Below are positions 36,401 through 47,915 of a stretch of 64,000 bases of DNA, piece by piece. Made by a program: the position numbers and the translations under genes. Below the pieces are notes generated by a model, which saw nothing but the letters and a program-made list of their open reading frames with translations, did no database searches and was not told the origin of the DNA. Origin of the DNA: Mariannaea sp. PMI_226. Its lineage: Eukaryota; Ascomycota; Sordariomycetes; Hypocreales; Nectriaceae. The stretch is taken from contig JANFOG010000008.1 in NCBI GenBank assembly GCA_024336345.1, positions 310,001 to 374,000 of the forward strand, read 5' to 3'. Every line of letters begins with the position of its first letter. Position 1 is the stretch's first letter.

Positions 36401-36971
36401 ATACATGTTATTATTTTATCTTCCTTTCCACTGCAAAAGACAGCTGTACGTACTAATTGTACCTACCTAACAAACAGGAAGCTAAGTGAATTAGCCACAT
36501 AGATATATAATGTTGTGGGTTAGTAGTATGGTACGAGGTCCCTATTTTACATACCTGATACTGACTCTTCTTCTAATTGTCATGTTCCTCCTAGCATATT
36601 TTATCTTTCTTTGCGCTATCAAAGAAAATTAAGGTACCATTTGGACACTCTGTGGGCTGACATTAAATAGTCGGGACAAATTGAAGTTCTTAGTAACCAC
36701 CGTTCGACATGGTAGTGAGTTTTGTAGGCAAGATGTGACCATAAACGTAAAGAAATTAGGATAGGTAGACGTTTGCTTCTCAAGTCAGGTGCTGAGAGCA
36801 TGGGTGAATGGATATTGAGGTTCGGTTGAAGGAGGGTTGAATTCCAATGGACACGATTCATAAGGGCGCTATGGAATGGTGCCTTCTTTGAGTAAGTCTA
36901 CCTCTTTTTGACATCTTGTAACCAATTTGATAATCACTAATGAAACCTTGTCCAATCAGGTCTCTCCATTC
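33462..36971. other. Gene-poor stretch with possible decayed frames
   Basis: On the reverse strand, 34560-34230 holds two overlapping frames in different phases (NVEDLTAFYALLNCGYKW, then AEWKIAVDEAFKHVVNAI), and about 34220-34050 has RVKAVECMRKELSNEPSKQK. Together they look like a broken protein gene, but I recognise no family. The other frames (34726-35028, 36071-36406) have no features. No RNA gene or clear repeat. Confidence 0.45.
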
Positions 36972-38223
36972 TCACTCGGCCCAATAGTTCATGTTCTCCC
37001 AGCTCAACGTAGGCAGTGACAGATGACCAAGCATCTCGTTATCCACAGGACTAACTTGCTCTAATTCTGGAGTAGTATTGTTGAAGTCAAATTGGGGATC
37101 TGTTAAATCTAGGTGAGCTTGGTTCGAGGAGGAGCTGGGACCCTCAGTCCAGACGAGTGACAATGCAGATTCCACACTGCCATGTGGCTCGACTCCCTGC
37201 TGCGGCCAGTTTCGGGTAATATATGTGTTCTCAATAGATTCCCATGATAATGCTTCTTCTTTATTATAGGGTTGGCTAGGAGCAGGATAATCCGACTGCC
37301 TGAACCGGGGCGGTATTGGTGGCCGCTTAGAAGACGTTTCTCGAATAACACGAGACATAGTTGCGATATATTTCTCTGGAACTCCCTCTTCTCTCAGCCT
37401 GGTTTCGTAATATGGCAATAGCCTTTCATTAGCATAATAATCGGGCGGTAAATACGGCGATTTAGGTCGTGGGTGTTTCTTGAAAAACTGGTCCCAGATC
37501 CAGTACCATCTGTCAATATCCGCGCCTCTCGGCATGCAATTCTTCAGCTTTGCCAGTTCTTCTTGACTGAGATCGTCATCTTGTGAGGAATTCCCTTTGG
37601 AGACGTGGCATCGCTTCATATGTTGCTTAAGAGCGCTGATATCCGTCAGGGTCAGGGGGCGACACTTAATGTAGCGGACATCGTCGAGTACGTAGAATGG
37701 ACAGATCAATAGTTTCTTATCCATGCTATCATCACTACATCTCTTGTTGATAATGTCTCCTTTCTGATCTTGCTTCTCGCTTAATATGCGTTCGGTCGGT
37801 AAGAGTTTGCCTTTTTGGCTGGATGTAGGCAAAGCTTCAGGATCGTCGCTCCCAGTGTTCAATGAGTGGGAAAGTTTTGGCAGAGCATCGCTCTTGTCAG
37901 TTTGGAATAGTTGTGGGTATTGAACATTATCGCCGGTGAAGAGGCAGCTGCGGGCTCCTGATGTTTGTAAACACAAGTTCGTTAATTTTATCGTAAATAG
38001 GGGTTTTGCATTACGACAACGTCACCTTATAAGTGAAAAAAAAAAACAAGAAATAAAAGCACACAATGAAAAGAAAAGGAAAAAGAAACAAAGAGGGTTC
38101 AGTGATATGAGACCTAGCTGTAAGCAGTGGGGAAAACTCACCATCGTCCCTCAATCTGGCTGAATCCATGAAGGAGCCTCCTTGAGAACTGCGAAACATA
38201 AAGGCTCGTATTTCGCACGTCAA
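36972..38223 (-). CDS. C2H2-like zinc-finger family protein, one finger missing (355 aa)
   Basis: Exons 38223-38142 and 37957-36972; the 184-bp intron (GTGAGT...CATCAG) is phase 1 and long for this window. The start may be the internal Met at 38199. The conserved block is ICPFYVLDDVRYIKC followed by ALKQHMKRCH, a CX12C...HX4H finger found in a large fungal family of unknown function. Relatives continue with a second finger (YCPxC...H); here the sequence runs from KRCHVSKG straight to DDDLSQEELAKLKNCMPRG, so the second finger is missing. The following RWYWIWDQFF...SPYLPPDYYANE block is the family's second conserved part. The C-terminus is Ser/Pro/acid-rich and ends NYWAE. Probably nuclear; DNA binding is inferred from the finger, not shown. 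Confidence 0.75.
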
Positions 38224-39967
38224 TTTCTCCTATACACGCTGAAAGCACAGAATAGAAGCTTGATGTTTTAATCGTAGACCGCCGTTTTCCTAGCAGCGTC
38301 CTAGTGAGTTGATAGTGCGTGTGGCGATTGTTGTTGACGAGTTTAAAGCAGAACTGCTCCAACTTGGCCTACCACACAGGCAATAGACCCCAGTGTATTG
38401 ATGCGCTGTGCCTAATGGCAGAGGAAGGTAGCGAATAGCGGAAAAGGGAACAAGACACGGTGATACAGTAGAGCGAATGACTTGGAATCAGGGCTTTCAA
38501 CTTATATATTACTCTCCACTGTCGATCTGTAGAAAATATCGAGCAGAGGAATACTAGTGACTTTGTCTATGTCACCTGTTTTTGATATAGGCACCGTGTG
38601 CCAGTTAGTGTGCGCTCACCGTTGTCCTGGCAGGCTGTGTGATTCAACAGCTGTTCAGCCAATCATCGAACATGCTGTTGGTTGTCAAGCACTCGGTTTT
38701 CGCTGCGGGTGACTTTGATTGGATGTGAGTGAATATTCATTGTACCATATACCCTCAATTCTGAGACCTTTTTCTTTATGTTTGCATAATTTTGCACATG
38801 AGCTGGCAGCCTGTCGCGCCTGTCTCACGACGCGCTACGCCCGAGGTTTGTAACGCGTGGACTTCGATTTACAAACTTCAATTCAAACACAGAGTGTGTA
38901 GATGATGTTGGGTTTATGCATTTTATTGGTGCACATAAGTGTACTGCTCTACGGAGACTATCTTGAGTGCCGGTTCGGTAACAGATGTAGAGCTATGAAT
39001 GCGATCGCGACCTGCGTGAGCCAATCATGGACACCACCTTGTCGTCAACCTTATGGCGTGCAGAGATTCCTATTGGGCTTGCCAAATTTAAGGTGGTATT
39101 CTGTCAGGTATAGGACGTCCAATTTGATTGGCCTCGGTTGTGCCTTCAGGCTCTTCAATGTTTCGTGACTGCTATACTTTCGTTGAGCTGAGGGATAGAT
39201 TAAAGATGAGGGCTTACCTCCTGTTACCACCCTACAACTGTTTTTAAATATTAAGGAGACCTTTGCTCGTAACATAAATTTCCGTTCCCTGGTTCGCGAC
39301 AGCTCTCCCATTACGTGTCAGTGGTTGTGAACTGAACATCAAGTGCGCTGGCGAGGCTATTGCTGACCTGTTTGCCATCAGCCTTTCTACTGCGTATATA
39401 TTTTGGTCTTGCCACGTTGAAACCGATCCCCTCATCTGATACTTTCCATCCGGTCCTCTAGCCACAGCTTGCCTTTGAAACGTGGCTGATGAATGCTGAG
39501 ACATCCTCATCGCAAGGAGATACTCGTAAACCTAGTCTGCTACTACCGTCGCCACACACGAGAGAACCAGGATAGCAAGACTGTTGTCATTCTGTGATGG
39601 AAATAGCGCTCCTCTCATTGATAGGGCTACATTCTTATTTTTATAAAACGCCATGGCTTATGGAGAGATGGGTTCGCGGCACAGTGCTGTCAAAGAGAGG
39701 AGAGGTAACAGATGAATCAATTGTAAAACAACTAATCTAAGAAAAGAATTCTAAAGGAAAGACATAGAAAAAGAAAGACATAGAAAAGAAAGACATAGAA
39801 AAAGAAAGACTATCGAATCTCTATCTCTAATTCTCTAAAAAAGCAAACTCCAGTAGGTCTAGAAGCTGCATGTGGAAAGAAATGCACCTCGCTCATGTTG
39901 ACACCAAGTGGTGGAACACTCTAATTTACCCATCTTTGGAGGCCGCTTAAGATCAAGGAAAGCAGAT
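38224..39967. other. Intergenic, no supported gene
   Basis: Contains the promoter of the zinc-finger gene and a short tandem repeat near 39756. Frames at 38902-39168 and 39244-39510 show no features. Confidence 0.55.
39756..39810. repeat. Tandem repeat, GAAAGACATAGAAAA unit, about 3.5 copies
   Basis: Successive units of 15-16 bp (GAAAGACATAGAAAA(A)) are seen directly, with only the A-run length changing. Purine-only on this strand; located about 160 bp past the 3' end of the secreted-protein gene. Confidence 0.9.
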
Positions 39968-40312
39968 TTAAACAGATGGCGCGGCGCACTGGACACCGGT
40001 AGCCTGATTGACGCAGACCAAGGCTCCATCTCTCTCGCCATCGAGGTTGATGTAGCCGCCGCCGCAGTAGTCGCCGACTTTGCAATAGATGCTGTCGCCG
40101 CACTTGGGTCCCAGGGTGGCGGAGGAAGGTGTGTTGATGCAAGAGTCGAGCTGGACGCAGACATTGACGGGAGGTTCGTCGCTGGAGCCCTCACTGACGC
40201 CGCAGATGTAGCCCGAAATGCAGTCGGCATTGGTATTGCATTGGGAGGTTGCGGTGGCAGTGAGAGCCATGGTCATGGCGATGAGGGCAGACTTGAGGGT
40301 GAAGCTGGCCAT
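39968..40312 (-). CDS. Small secreted cysteine-rich protein (114 aa)
   Basis: One exon. It starts MASFTLKSALIAMTMALTAT, a signal peptide with likely cleavage after TATS, leaving about 92 residues with ten cysteines: QCNTNADC, GYICGV, VCVQLDSC, KCGDSIYCKVGDYCGG, VCV and QC. The even number and spacing fit five disulfides in an extracellular protein. I recognise no named family; the CxxxxDCxxxxxCG start resembles small disulfide-rich domains in fungal secreted proteins. The frame is open upstream, but the ATG at 40312 is chosen because the signal peptide begins there and the upstream part is CAA/CAG-rich leader. A role as effector or cell-surface protein is inference. Confidence 0.78.
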   Translation of the reverse strand: MASFTLKSALIAMTMALTATATSQCNTNADCISGYICGVSEGSSDEPPVNVCVQLDSCINTPSSATLGPKCGDSIYCKVGDYCGGGYINLDGERDGALVCVNQATGVQCAAPSV

Positions 40313-40550
40313 TTTGATAGTTGGTGGTGGTTTTTTTGTTGAAGTTGTGTAGAGTGTTTGTGCTTGTGGTTTGAGATTGAGCTGATAAAGCTGTTTCTGT
40401 TGTGATGTAAGAAAGCTGTTGTTGTGGTTGTTGCTGCTGTTGCTTGTGCTGCTGCAAGGAAGTTGTATTGAGGTGGATAGGATGTTTGTGTTGTAATTGT
40501 TGAGGTTGGAAGTGTCTGAATATTTCTTTTTCAACGAGAGATCCAAGACA

Positions 40551-40558
40551 TATTTATA
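40551..40558 (-). promoter_or_regulatory. TATA box candidate of the cysteine-rich secreted protein gene
   Basis: TATAAATA on the reverse strand about 239 bp upstream of the start. The stretch between is CAA/CAG-rich (repeated TTGTTGTTGCTGCTG on the forward strand), as in long fungal leaders. Confidence 0.4.
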
Positions 40559-43500
40559 TCTGAATTTGTCTTCTAATGAGAGCAATGCTTGAATGTGTTG
40601 TAACATCACCATGAGGCTGGCTATCCATCCACCAAGGCTGTGTGGCTAAAGGGTTCTGCCGTCACCGTTGATGGTCAGTACTCTGAGGGTTGTGCCATTA
40701 TTGCTTTACTTCGCGGCTTCTACCGTCACCATTGATGTCATTTGCTCAACGGGTTCTAACAGTAGTAACATGCTGATGAGGTGGCTGACTCGGAAAAGTG
40801 TGGACCGATAGCTTTTGTTGTTGCAGTGGCGCTCTCTGGCGTTTTCCGACACTAATAAGGGTGGCTGCTAACAACTGATACACCTCAATACCTACAAAAA
40901 CACCAAGATAATGTACTAATAGTTTGTTACTATCCTATCACTCATGATGCTTCTGGCCAAAATCGCCCTGGGCTACGTACTTGGTAAAATAGTTGCACAT
41001 ATCTCATTCCCATTAGCCTTGCTTCAAAGTTGTCCTCGTAAAATTGCAAGATTGACCGCTTCTCGTTGCATCATACACTGTGTGTGTCTTCAAGCTCGTA
41101 CAAACAGTAAAACGAAAACACTAAGCAATCAGTTTGCGAACGTAAAGGTCAGTCACTAGTATTCTTACCACCATCGCCTCTTTCGGCCCTTTGGTGTTTG
41201 TTGGCTGGAGATAGAAACTTGGGGACGTTCTATTTTTGTTCTATTCTAAGACCAATGCAGGTACACGCTCAAGACGGTGAATCCCAATGCCCTTCGACAA
41301 CAGATAGGAAACGATTCTATCCACAAGATGGATACCAGAATAAACTATAAAACACCTAACGCGGGGTAGCGACATGTGTCGAGCTAGTGTTGGAAGCCTT
41401 TGACATCATCGGTTGGCCCGACGCGGGGATGGTGTCTACCGACCGGTAGGACCGATTAATAAGGTTGTCAGCAACGTCGCATCAGCTTCTTCCGTTAGCA
41501 CACTAGAAGCTCTGGACGAAGCATTCTCACCACTACTTTATTAGTTGTGCCCACTTGAACTTGGACAAACTTGACAGTCTATGGAGGCAATGAGACTGTA
41601 TTCTCAGCACTAGTGGTGGCTGAGTTCTCAATGGAAGGAAGGGGCCTTGTATCGTCGGTCCGTTGTTGAGGGATGAAACTATTTTGAACTAGTCTTGCGT
41701 CTTAAGGCTAGGGTCACTTATGGAAGGCGAAAAGAAACAAATTTAGCATTCTGGAACAAAGGAAAGTCTCAACGCAATAGATCAGAGCTCCCAAGTGTGT
41801 CAAGTACTTCTTCCCTTCCGACACAACCTAAGACCTAAGAATGCAACGCCTTCGAGGACTTGATTTAAAACAAGCTGCTACCTGTTGACGAAGATGAGTT
41901 TAAAGCAGATTGGCTCTGTTGTCGCCTCGTGGTGGTATTGGTGGTCCCAAACAGCCCGGTTAGTGATAGCTATCTGATGGAATATGTAGATTTTGCCGTG
42001 GCGTTAAGGCGCGCTTCTGAGGGTTGTCATCAGAGCTGCAAAAGGTATGAGGCTATTTCAGCGTTGAAAAGCCCAACCTCCGAAGGTCGACACGAGAACT
42101 ACGAACGAGTGTTTGGGCAAGGTCAGCTATTTAGTGTAGGCAAGGTCAAGATCAAAGGCATTTCATCGCAATCCATAGCGGGTATAGCCGTAATTTTTTG
42201 TTGGTTTTTGTTGTGTATATTCCGTGTCCCGAGACTTTCAGCAAACTCATAGGGCTTGGTTCCCCCTGTTCTTCTGCAAACCAGATTCCAATGGGCCGCC
42301 TGGAGACCAAGTTTTCCAAATCTCGAAGCAATAGTAATTAATATACGTGGGGGAAATTATGGAGTTGTTGGGGCAAGCTGTTGAGACCCATTTTCATGGC
42401 TTGCCTCTGCCTCCATGGGTAATCCTCTCTGTAAGCCTTACCCCAATGTCTCGATAGGTCCGTGATATCACGCCTACGGGCACCACCATGTTCCAAGAGT
42501 GTAAATCCTGCTGCATTCTGGATGAGACACCCCAGCTTTTTTTTTTTTTTCAAAAAGGTCAGAATTAGGTTCAAGGTGAATAAAAGAGACCACACTGACA
42601 AAATTCGATAGAACAGCCGCTACGGACTAAAGCGTCTCTTTTTGGCGTGGACGTCAACGTCTCCAATACACCACGCCTACTGGTGCTACTCTTGAACGCA
42701 TATGTATGATGAAAAGCTGGAAAGCTGAGTCAAGGTAGACACAAATAGTAATGAAGTAAGACAGCCAAATAAATGCTAGCTCTTATGTTCATGACGACTA
42801 CCGATAGAGTCTGCTAAACTCGTAGTCCCTGGCTTGTATTTAGGCGAATCCAACTTAAGAATAAAAATGATTCTGAAAATTTGAGGCCGTAAAAATGCGC
42901 CGAAGAAGAAATAGAAAAAGTGAAGAGGTAAGTGTAATGATTAATCGACTCTCGAGCAAGTGTTGCTGGTGTGTGTTTGTTCACTTTAATGGTGATAAGC
43001 CTCCTATGATAGGATCACCGTGCTGAACACTACACTCGTCAAGCTACGCCACCTAATCTGATGGCGCCGTGGGCGCTTAATCAAACGGCGCTGGGCGACT
43101 TGGTCAAATGCTGCCGCAGCCTGCGACTTGGTATCAGAAAATCGAACGACTATAGGTTCTTATTTGTTGAATGCCCAATTCATCCAACTGTTCCAGCGCT
43201 GATATTGAGGCATTTTCTATGTTTATGCTCAGCCTAAGACGCCAAGTATAGTGGGGGAAGGGATATCACCTGCCACTCGTCGGGCAATCTCGGCATATTT
43301 GCTGGTCGGAAGGGATATCAGAGCAGAGTAGCAAAGTACCAATATGTAATATATATATATAGTTATGGGTCAAATGGAGCTTGCGGCATAAAGTCGTGCT
43401 CTGCTGACCTCAAAGATGCAGACACACTGTTTCTGGACGAAAGTCCGAATAAGAAAGGAAATTGTGCAGGGCGAAGCAATTTCGTGTCTGAGAAAATCGC

Positions 43501-43990
43501 AAGGAGTACACTTCAATCCTTTCCTGTTGCAAATAGTACTGAAATTTTGGTTGAAAAGACGTTGGGGCGCAGCAAAACTGGCATGCATACCGAGGGAATT
43601 CCTACAAGCCACGGTTGTGTTGCAGTTGAAGTGAGAGGGTGTGTATTGAAAGATCGATTTGTCAATATCAGCACTTATAAGAGTGAGTGGGCAAGCTACC
43701 ATGTGCTACTGCATCTTCTCATCATATTCGTCGCAACCGGTGATTGTGCTGGCGAGGAGCTGCATGGGGAATAAGAGATTACAAAAAAAAAAAAAAAAAA
43801 AAGGGCCAATTATTTCTGAATATCAGATTATTTGGCCGCAATAATTGAATGCTTTCCTGCATTCTTGTAGTACTTGTGCATAGCTGGCGACTTATTCTAT
43901 GTTCAGTCAAGGATCTATCCACAAAATTATTGAAGAAGGAAAAATACCATTGGCGCGTTTTCCAGGCACAATTTTGAGCCGAGCTTTTTA

Positions 43991-44016
43991 GGCACGTTTT
44001 CAAGGCACGTTTTCAA
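43991..44016. repeat. Two exact copies of GGCACGTTTTCAA
   Basis: A 13-bp unit repeated head to tail, with two degraded related copies just before (GGCGCGTTTTCCA at 43952 and AGGCACAATTTTGAG at 43964). Seen directly; function unknown. Confidence 0.85.
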
Positions 44017-44724
44017 TGCACATAAGCAGTTACTGCCATGGCATGGGTTTTACGGTACCCGATGCAGTGATGGAGCATACCTAATAAGTACGGTATGGTG
44101 GCACTTGAGAGCAGGTAGATAGTGCAAGGTAAGGTATCCAAAGCGATTTACAGGGTTGCCTACTGGGCAAGAGTTAAGCTGGGTTGTTGACCTTTGGGCC
44201 GCGACGAGGCCAGCAGGTATTGAGTAGGGAACTGAGAACGGCCCATGAAGAGTTGGGCAGGATTGCTTACCTGCTGATCAGCAATTGGATGTTTTATGCC
44301 AGTCCAGAGCATGATCGACGGCATGAAAGGCCTCCTGCAGCCAAAATGAATATGCAATAGTGTTTAAGATGCGAACCAACTTTGCAAGTTCATCAGTTGC
44401 CTTGCAAGCCCGATTAATTGCCAGTCCATAAGGGCACCGACGTTGTGTCCAGAATTACACAGCACCTTAGTACAGCCAATCCCGCCCTCCATTTCCCTCA
44501 TGTCGCACCCCCCCTCGTCCTTGTCAGCTGCGCCACCGGTGTGTTTTTGCACTGCCTGATTGTAACTGTCAGAAGTATGATTGGCGCACCAACTTCAGGC
44601 AGTCGCGCAGCACAACGGCGCGCTTCGTGGTCAAGTTCAATTGGCGCAATGTTGAGCCTAGTAGGATTTTTGGATAGTACAATATATATAATTTGGCCGA
44701 CACTCGGAACCTCAATTACCTATT

Positions 44725-45615
44725 TTGGCGCCGATGGACCATCACAAACCATATCAATATTTTGAAATCAGAGACTGCCCCATGACCATCAAGAGATTCA
44801 GAGTTCTGCCTTCAACACATTCCCGGGGATGCGGTGGCGAGTTCTGTCGCTTCGCATCACCATGCTCCTACTGTCACTCTGAGGATAGCTCCACGGGCGA
44901 AGATAGCGGGGACACTAGCAATAGTAGCTGCGACGGAAATACGCCTGGCATGAGCCTCCAGGAAGATGAGTGTGGAAAAACTGAGTTGCCGCAGTTTGAA
45001 ACTACGGAAATTGGGCCGTGGTCATGGTTGGAATCGGTGCAAGATGTTGTGCCTCTAGAGAGCAGGCTGCCACCTTGCAAGCAAAAGAAAACACCAAGCT
45101 GGCACTCCAGCTTGATCACCACTGAGGAACCAACGACTAGAAGCGACCCCAAGCAAGGCTTCATGTCTCCTACGCAGGAAACTTTTCGCCTAGCTTGTCC
45201 ATTTTACCTCTTCGACACGACAAAATATCGAAGCTGTCTACTAAAGTACGATTTGCAGTCAAACGAAGATATAATCCATCATCTCCAACACCACCACCTT
45301 AAGCCCCCGTACTGTCCCATGTGCTACGGAACTTTCCAGACAGCCGACGTCCGGGATGGTCATGTGCGTGCAAGGATGTGTGAGTTACGAAAGCCGGTTA
45401 GCATTAATGGCATTGATGACTATCAAAGGGAGAATTTGGCCAAGTTGACAAAACGAGATGGATGGTGCCTCGGCGATCGAGAGCAATGGTTGCTCATATG
45501 GCACATCGTGTTCCCAAACATTAGAGCTCCCAGCTCTCCCTACCTTACAAAAGCCGCCGAACGAGACGCATCAATAGTTAGGACTATTGGGCTAGGACCG
45601 CTAGGGATTGCATAG
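44725..45615 (+). pseudogene. C2H2-like zinc-finger family member, frameshifted
   Basis: The frame from 44725 (296 aa) carries both fingers of the family: ACPFYLFDTTKYRSC...HHLQHHH, then YCPMCYGTFQ...DGHVRARMC. Next comes the second conserved block, REQWLLIWHIVFPN...APSSPYLTKAAERDASIVR. At about 45582 the match leaves this frame: the +2 frame continues as DYWARTARDCIAQHL, which aligns with the paralogue at 47916-49088 (FRDYYTREAHSIVRDIL), while the annotated frame ends in TIGLGPLGIA and a stop. One base is missing relative to the paralogue. The shifted frame itself stops after about 25 codons. The truncated protein still keeps both fingers and could be made. It could also be a sequencing error. 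Confidence 0.65.
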
Positions 45616-47915
45616 CTCAGCACTTGGTGAACCAGGACCATGATATTATCTTGTGAAAAGATGCTGAAGGTAACACTGAAGGTAACAGAGACAACAACTC
45701 TCCTTGTTGTCTCTGTAGGAGAAACCCCTAGGCTAATCCTAGAAAGGCTTTTGATCAACGTCTTTGAAGATCACGCCCTCCCCTGGAAAACGAAAGAGGA
45801 ACATACCGAGCCGCGGGCGGATCTCGATGATATAGACACGAAAGGTGGCTAATATGAGTTCTCTGGGAGCTACGAAGCCTAACGCCGGTCGGATAGCTGG
45901 AATTTCAACTTCCAAAGGAGAACTCGAGAGAGCGATCTCTATCTAGCACAGCACGGAATAGCTGTCAACCACTATTTCTGAGCCGTGTGGTTTTCTTTGA
46001 TTTTTTTGCTCGGTTTTTTTTCTTGAAATCTTGAGGGGCATATCAGGCCGCTGGCGAATGTTCAGGGTTCAGGGCTATTAGACTGCATTGTTTCCAAGCC
46101 GTGTCTATACGTTTCCAGGTTGTTGTGTTGCTTGACGACTTGAACCGTGTTGCCCACCCACAGGCTCAGCTCAATGGGTTGGACTGTGTGGGGAGGTGAA
46201 CGGATTATCGCGAAGGCGGGTGCTTCTTCCAGGAGTTCATAGTGAACTACTGTTATGTCTTAGCAATCGCGGAAATGGTCGAAAGCTCTTTCAGCCTCTA
46301 TCTTTGTCACTTTTTAATAATACACTTACTTTTTTAGGAAACATATGCGAGCATTATCGGATTATTGGGTACCCCATGGGCCCTAAACATTATCCTGTCA
46401 GAAATTCTCCGGTACTTATTTGTATTCTACATCACGAGGTGCAGGTGTAGCTTCGTTGTCAATTTCCATTGACGTCCCCATTGAACTTTGGTCACTGAGA
46501 TGTGAAAAATCGACTTTAGATCGATCGTGATGGGAGCTCAATTTCAAGGTTTCACCTTCTGATTTTATGTTTGTTGGATATGGAGTGATATAATTTGTTT
46601 TGGCTCAATATAGCTCTCCTGTGCTCTTCAATTCACAGATCTACCTGTCCAAAGACATAGCTTCCATGATGTTAGCAAAATGAATGACCAAGTTTTTCCG
46701 TATTCAAGTAACAGGCGAGAAGCAGGTACAAACAGCTTGATTAGCTGATATGGCGTAGCGATACTATCGAGTATACTTGCCCACTATTCTTCCCTTCACA
46801 ATGTCTTGAAGAATTTTACATCCATTCGCGATACCACGTTTTAGCCCCTATACAAGGGTAGCCCCTATCATTGTGATATTATGTTTTCTCGGTATGTAAC
46901 TGAATGCTTTGGGTGTTCAATAAAATCCAATAAAGACTTAGGCTCTTACTCAAATTCCTTCAGTTAATGAAGATGTTGTCGCTGTGGTTGGTTTGTTTCC
47001 TGGCCTATCTTTCTTAATAGCCACATGCATCCCGTCGTGTTTAACAATCTGCACCACACCTGAATGGACAATCAAGCACAGGGTAAACATGAGTGTACAA
47101 TTAATTCAAACACGCCTATCGTGATGGCATGCTAACAGTTGCGATATCCTGTAGGTTCTTGAATGGGACTGTACATGGAACACGTCGACCACACCATATA
47201 TTGTGAAATATTGCCCCAAGGTTCGTCAGGAGCCCATGCCCACACGGCTCAAGCGGTCAGAACAATTGCTCAAATTCGCTGAAAGTATTAATTACTTCCA
47301 CATAGTGTCTTTCTGTCACTGTATGGCTCAAAAAGGCCAATGGTATATAGAGTTGTGAAGCTGGAAGTAGCTAAACTCTCAGCGTATGACGAGGGGCGGT
47401 AAGCTAGAGACAACATGCCAGCAATAAGAACTAATATGAGGAACGTCGATACGTAAATAATATGAACATGATTTGGTCAAATCAATTTTTTAGTAGTAAA
47501 AGTTTCATGTCCTAGCATTTTAATTTATTGGCTTGCCTGGCCACTCGGGCGCATATACTTAAATGTTCATATATTCACAGCCCTAATTTCATGGACCAAC
47601 ATCAATTCTAGGAGCACAGGGTAGGTAGTTAACTTGAACGAGATCTCATCATACTTTTACATATTGCGGGCGAGGAGAGCCTTGGCGAACGTGTAACAGC
47701 CGTTTTTGGTTCCTTGCGTAGGGCAAACCCTCACATATCGAGATAACTCAGACCATCTTGGTGCTTCTTTAGATTAGGCTAGGGTGTAACCATCAAGTTA
47801 CAGCATAGAAATAGAGCGTCGTACACTACACTTACAAATGCCCCCCTCAAACACTCAGATGCTGCAGATAACTCCCAATTTCTCCATAAATAAACATGAT
47901 TGCGCGCCTCGTTCT
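45616..47915. other. Intergenic with a hairpin at its left end
   Basis: The first 250 bases probably belong to the decayed 3' part of the zinc-finger gene. The rest shows only short frames and AT-rich sequence; no gene supported. Confidence 0.5.
45664..45716. repeat. 12-bp tandem duplication followed by a perfect 13-bp hairpin
   Basis: CTGAAGGTAACA occurs twice head to tail (45664-45687). ACAGAGACAACAA (45685-45697) and its exact reverse complement (45704-45716) then flank a 6-nt loop CTCTCC. Both seen directly. It lies in the decayed 3' end of the frameshifted zinc-finger gene. Confidence 0.9.

Larger units (their letters stand above)
40313..44724. other. Long gene-poor stretch
   Basis: 4.4 kb with only short frames (60-115 codons) that lack domains or splice patterns. 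It holds poly-A/T runs (42538-42550, 43783-43802) and a two-copy repeat near 43991. An unrecognised or RNA gene cannot be excluded. Confidence 0.5.
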
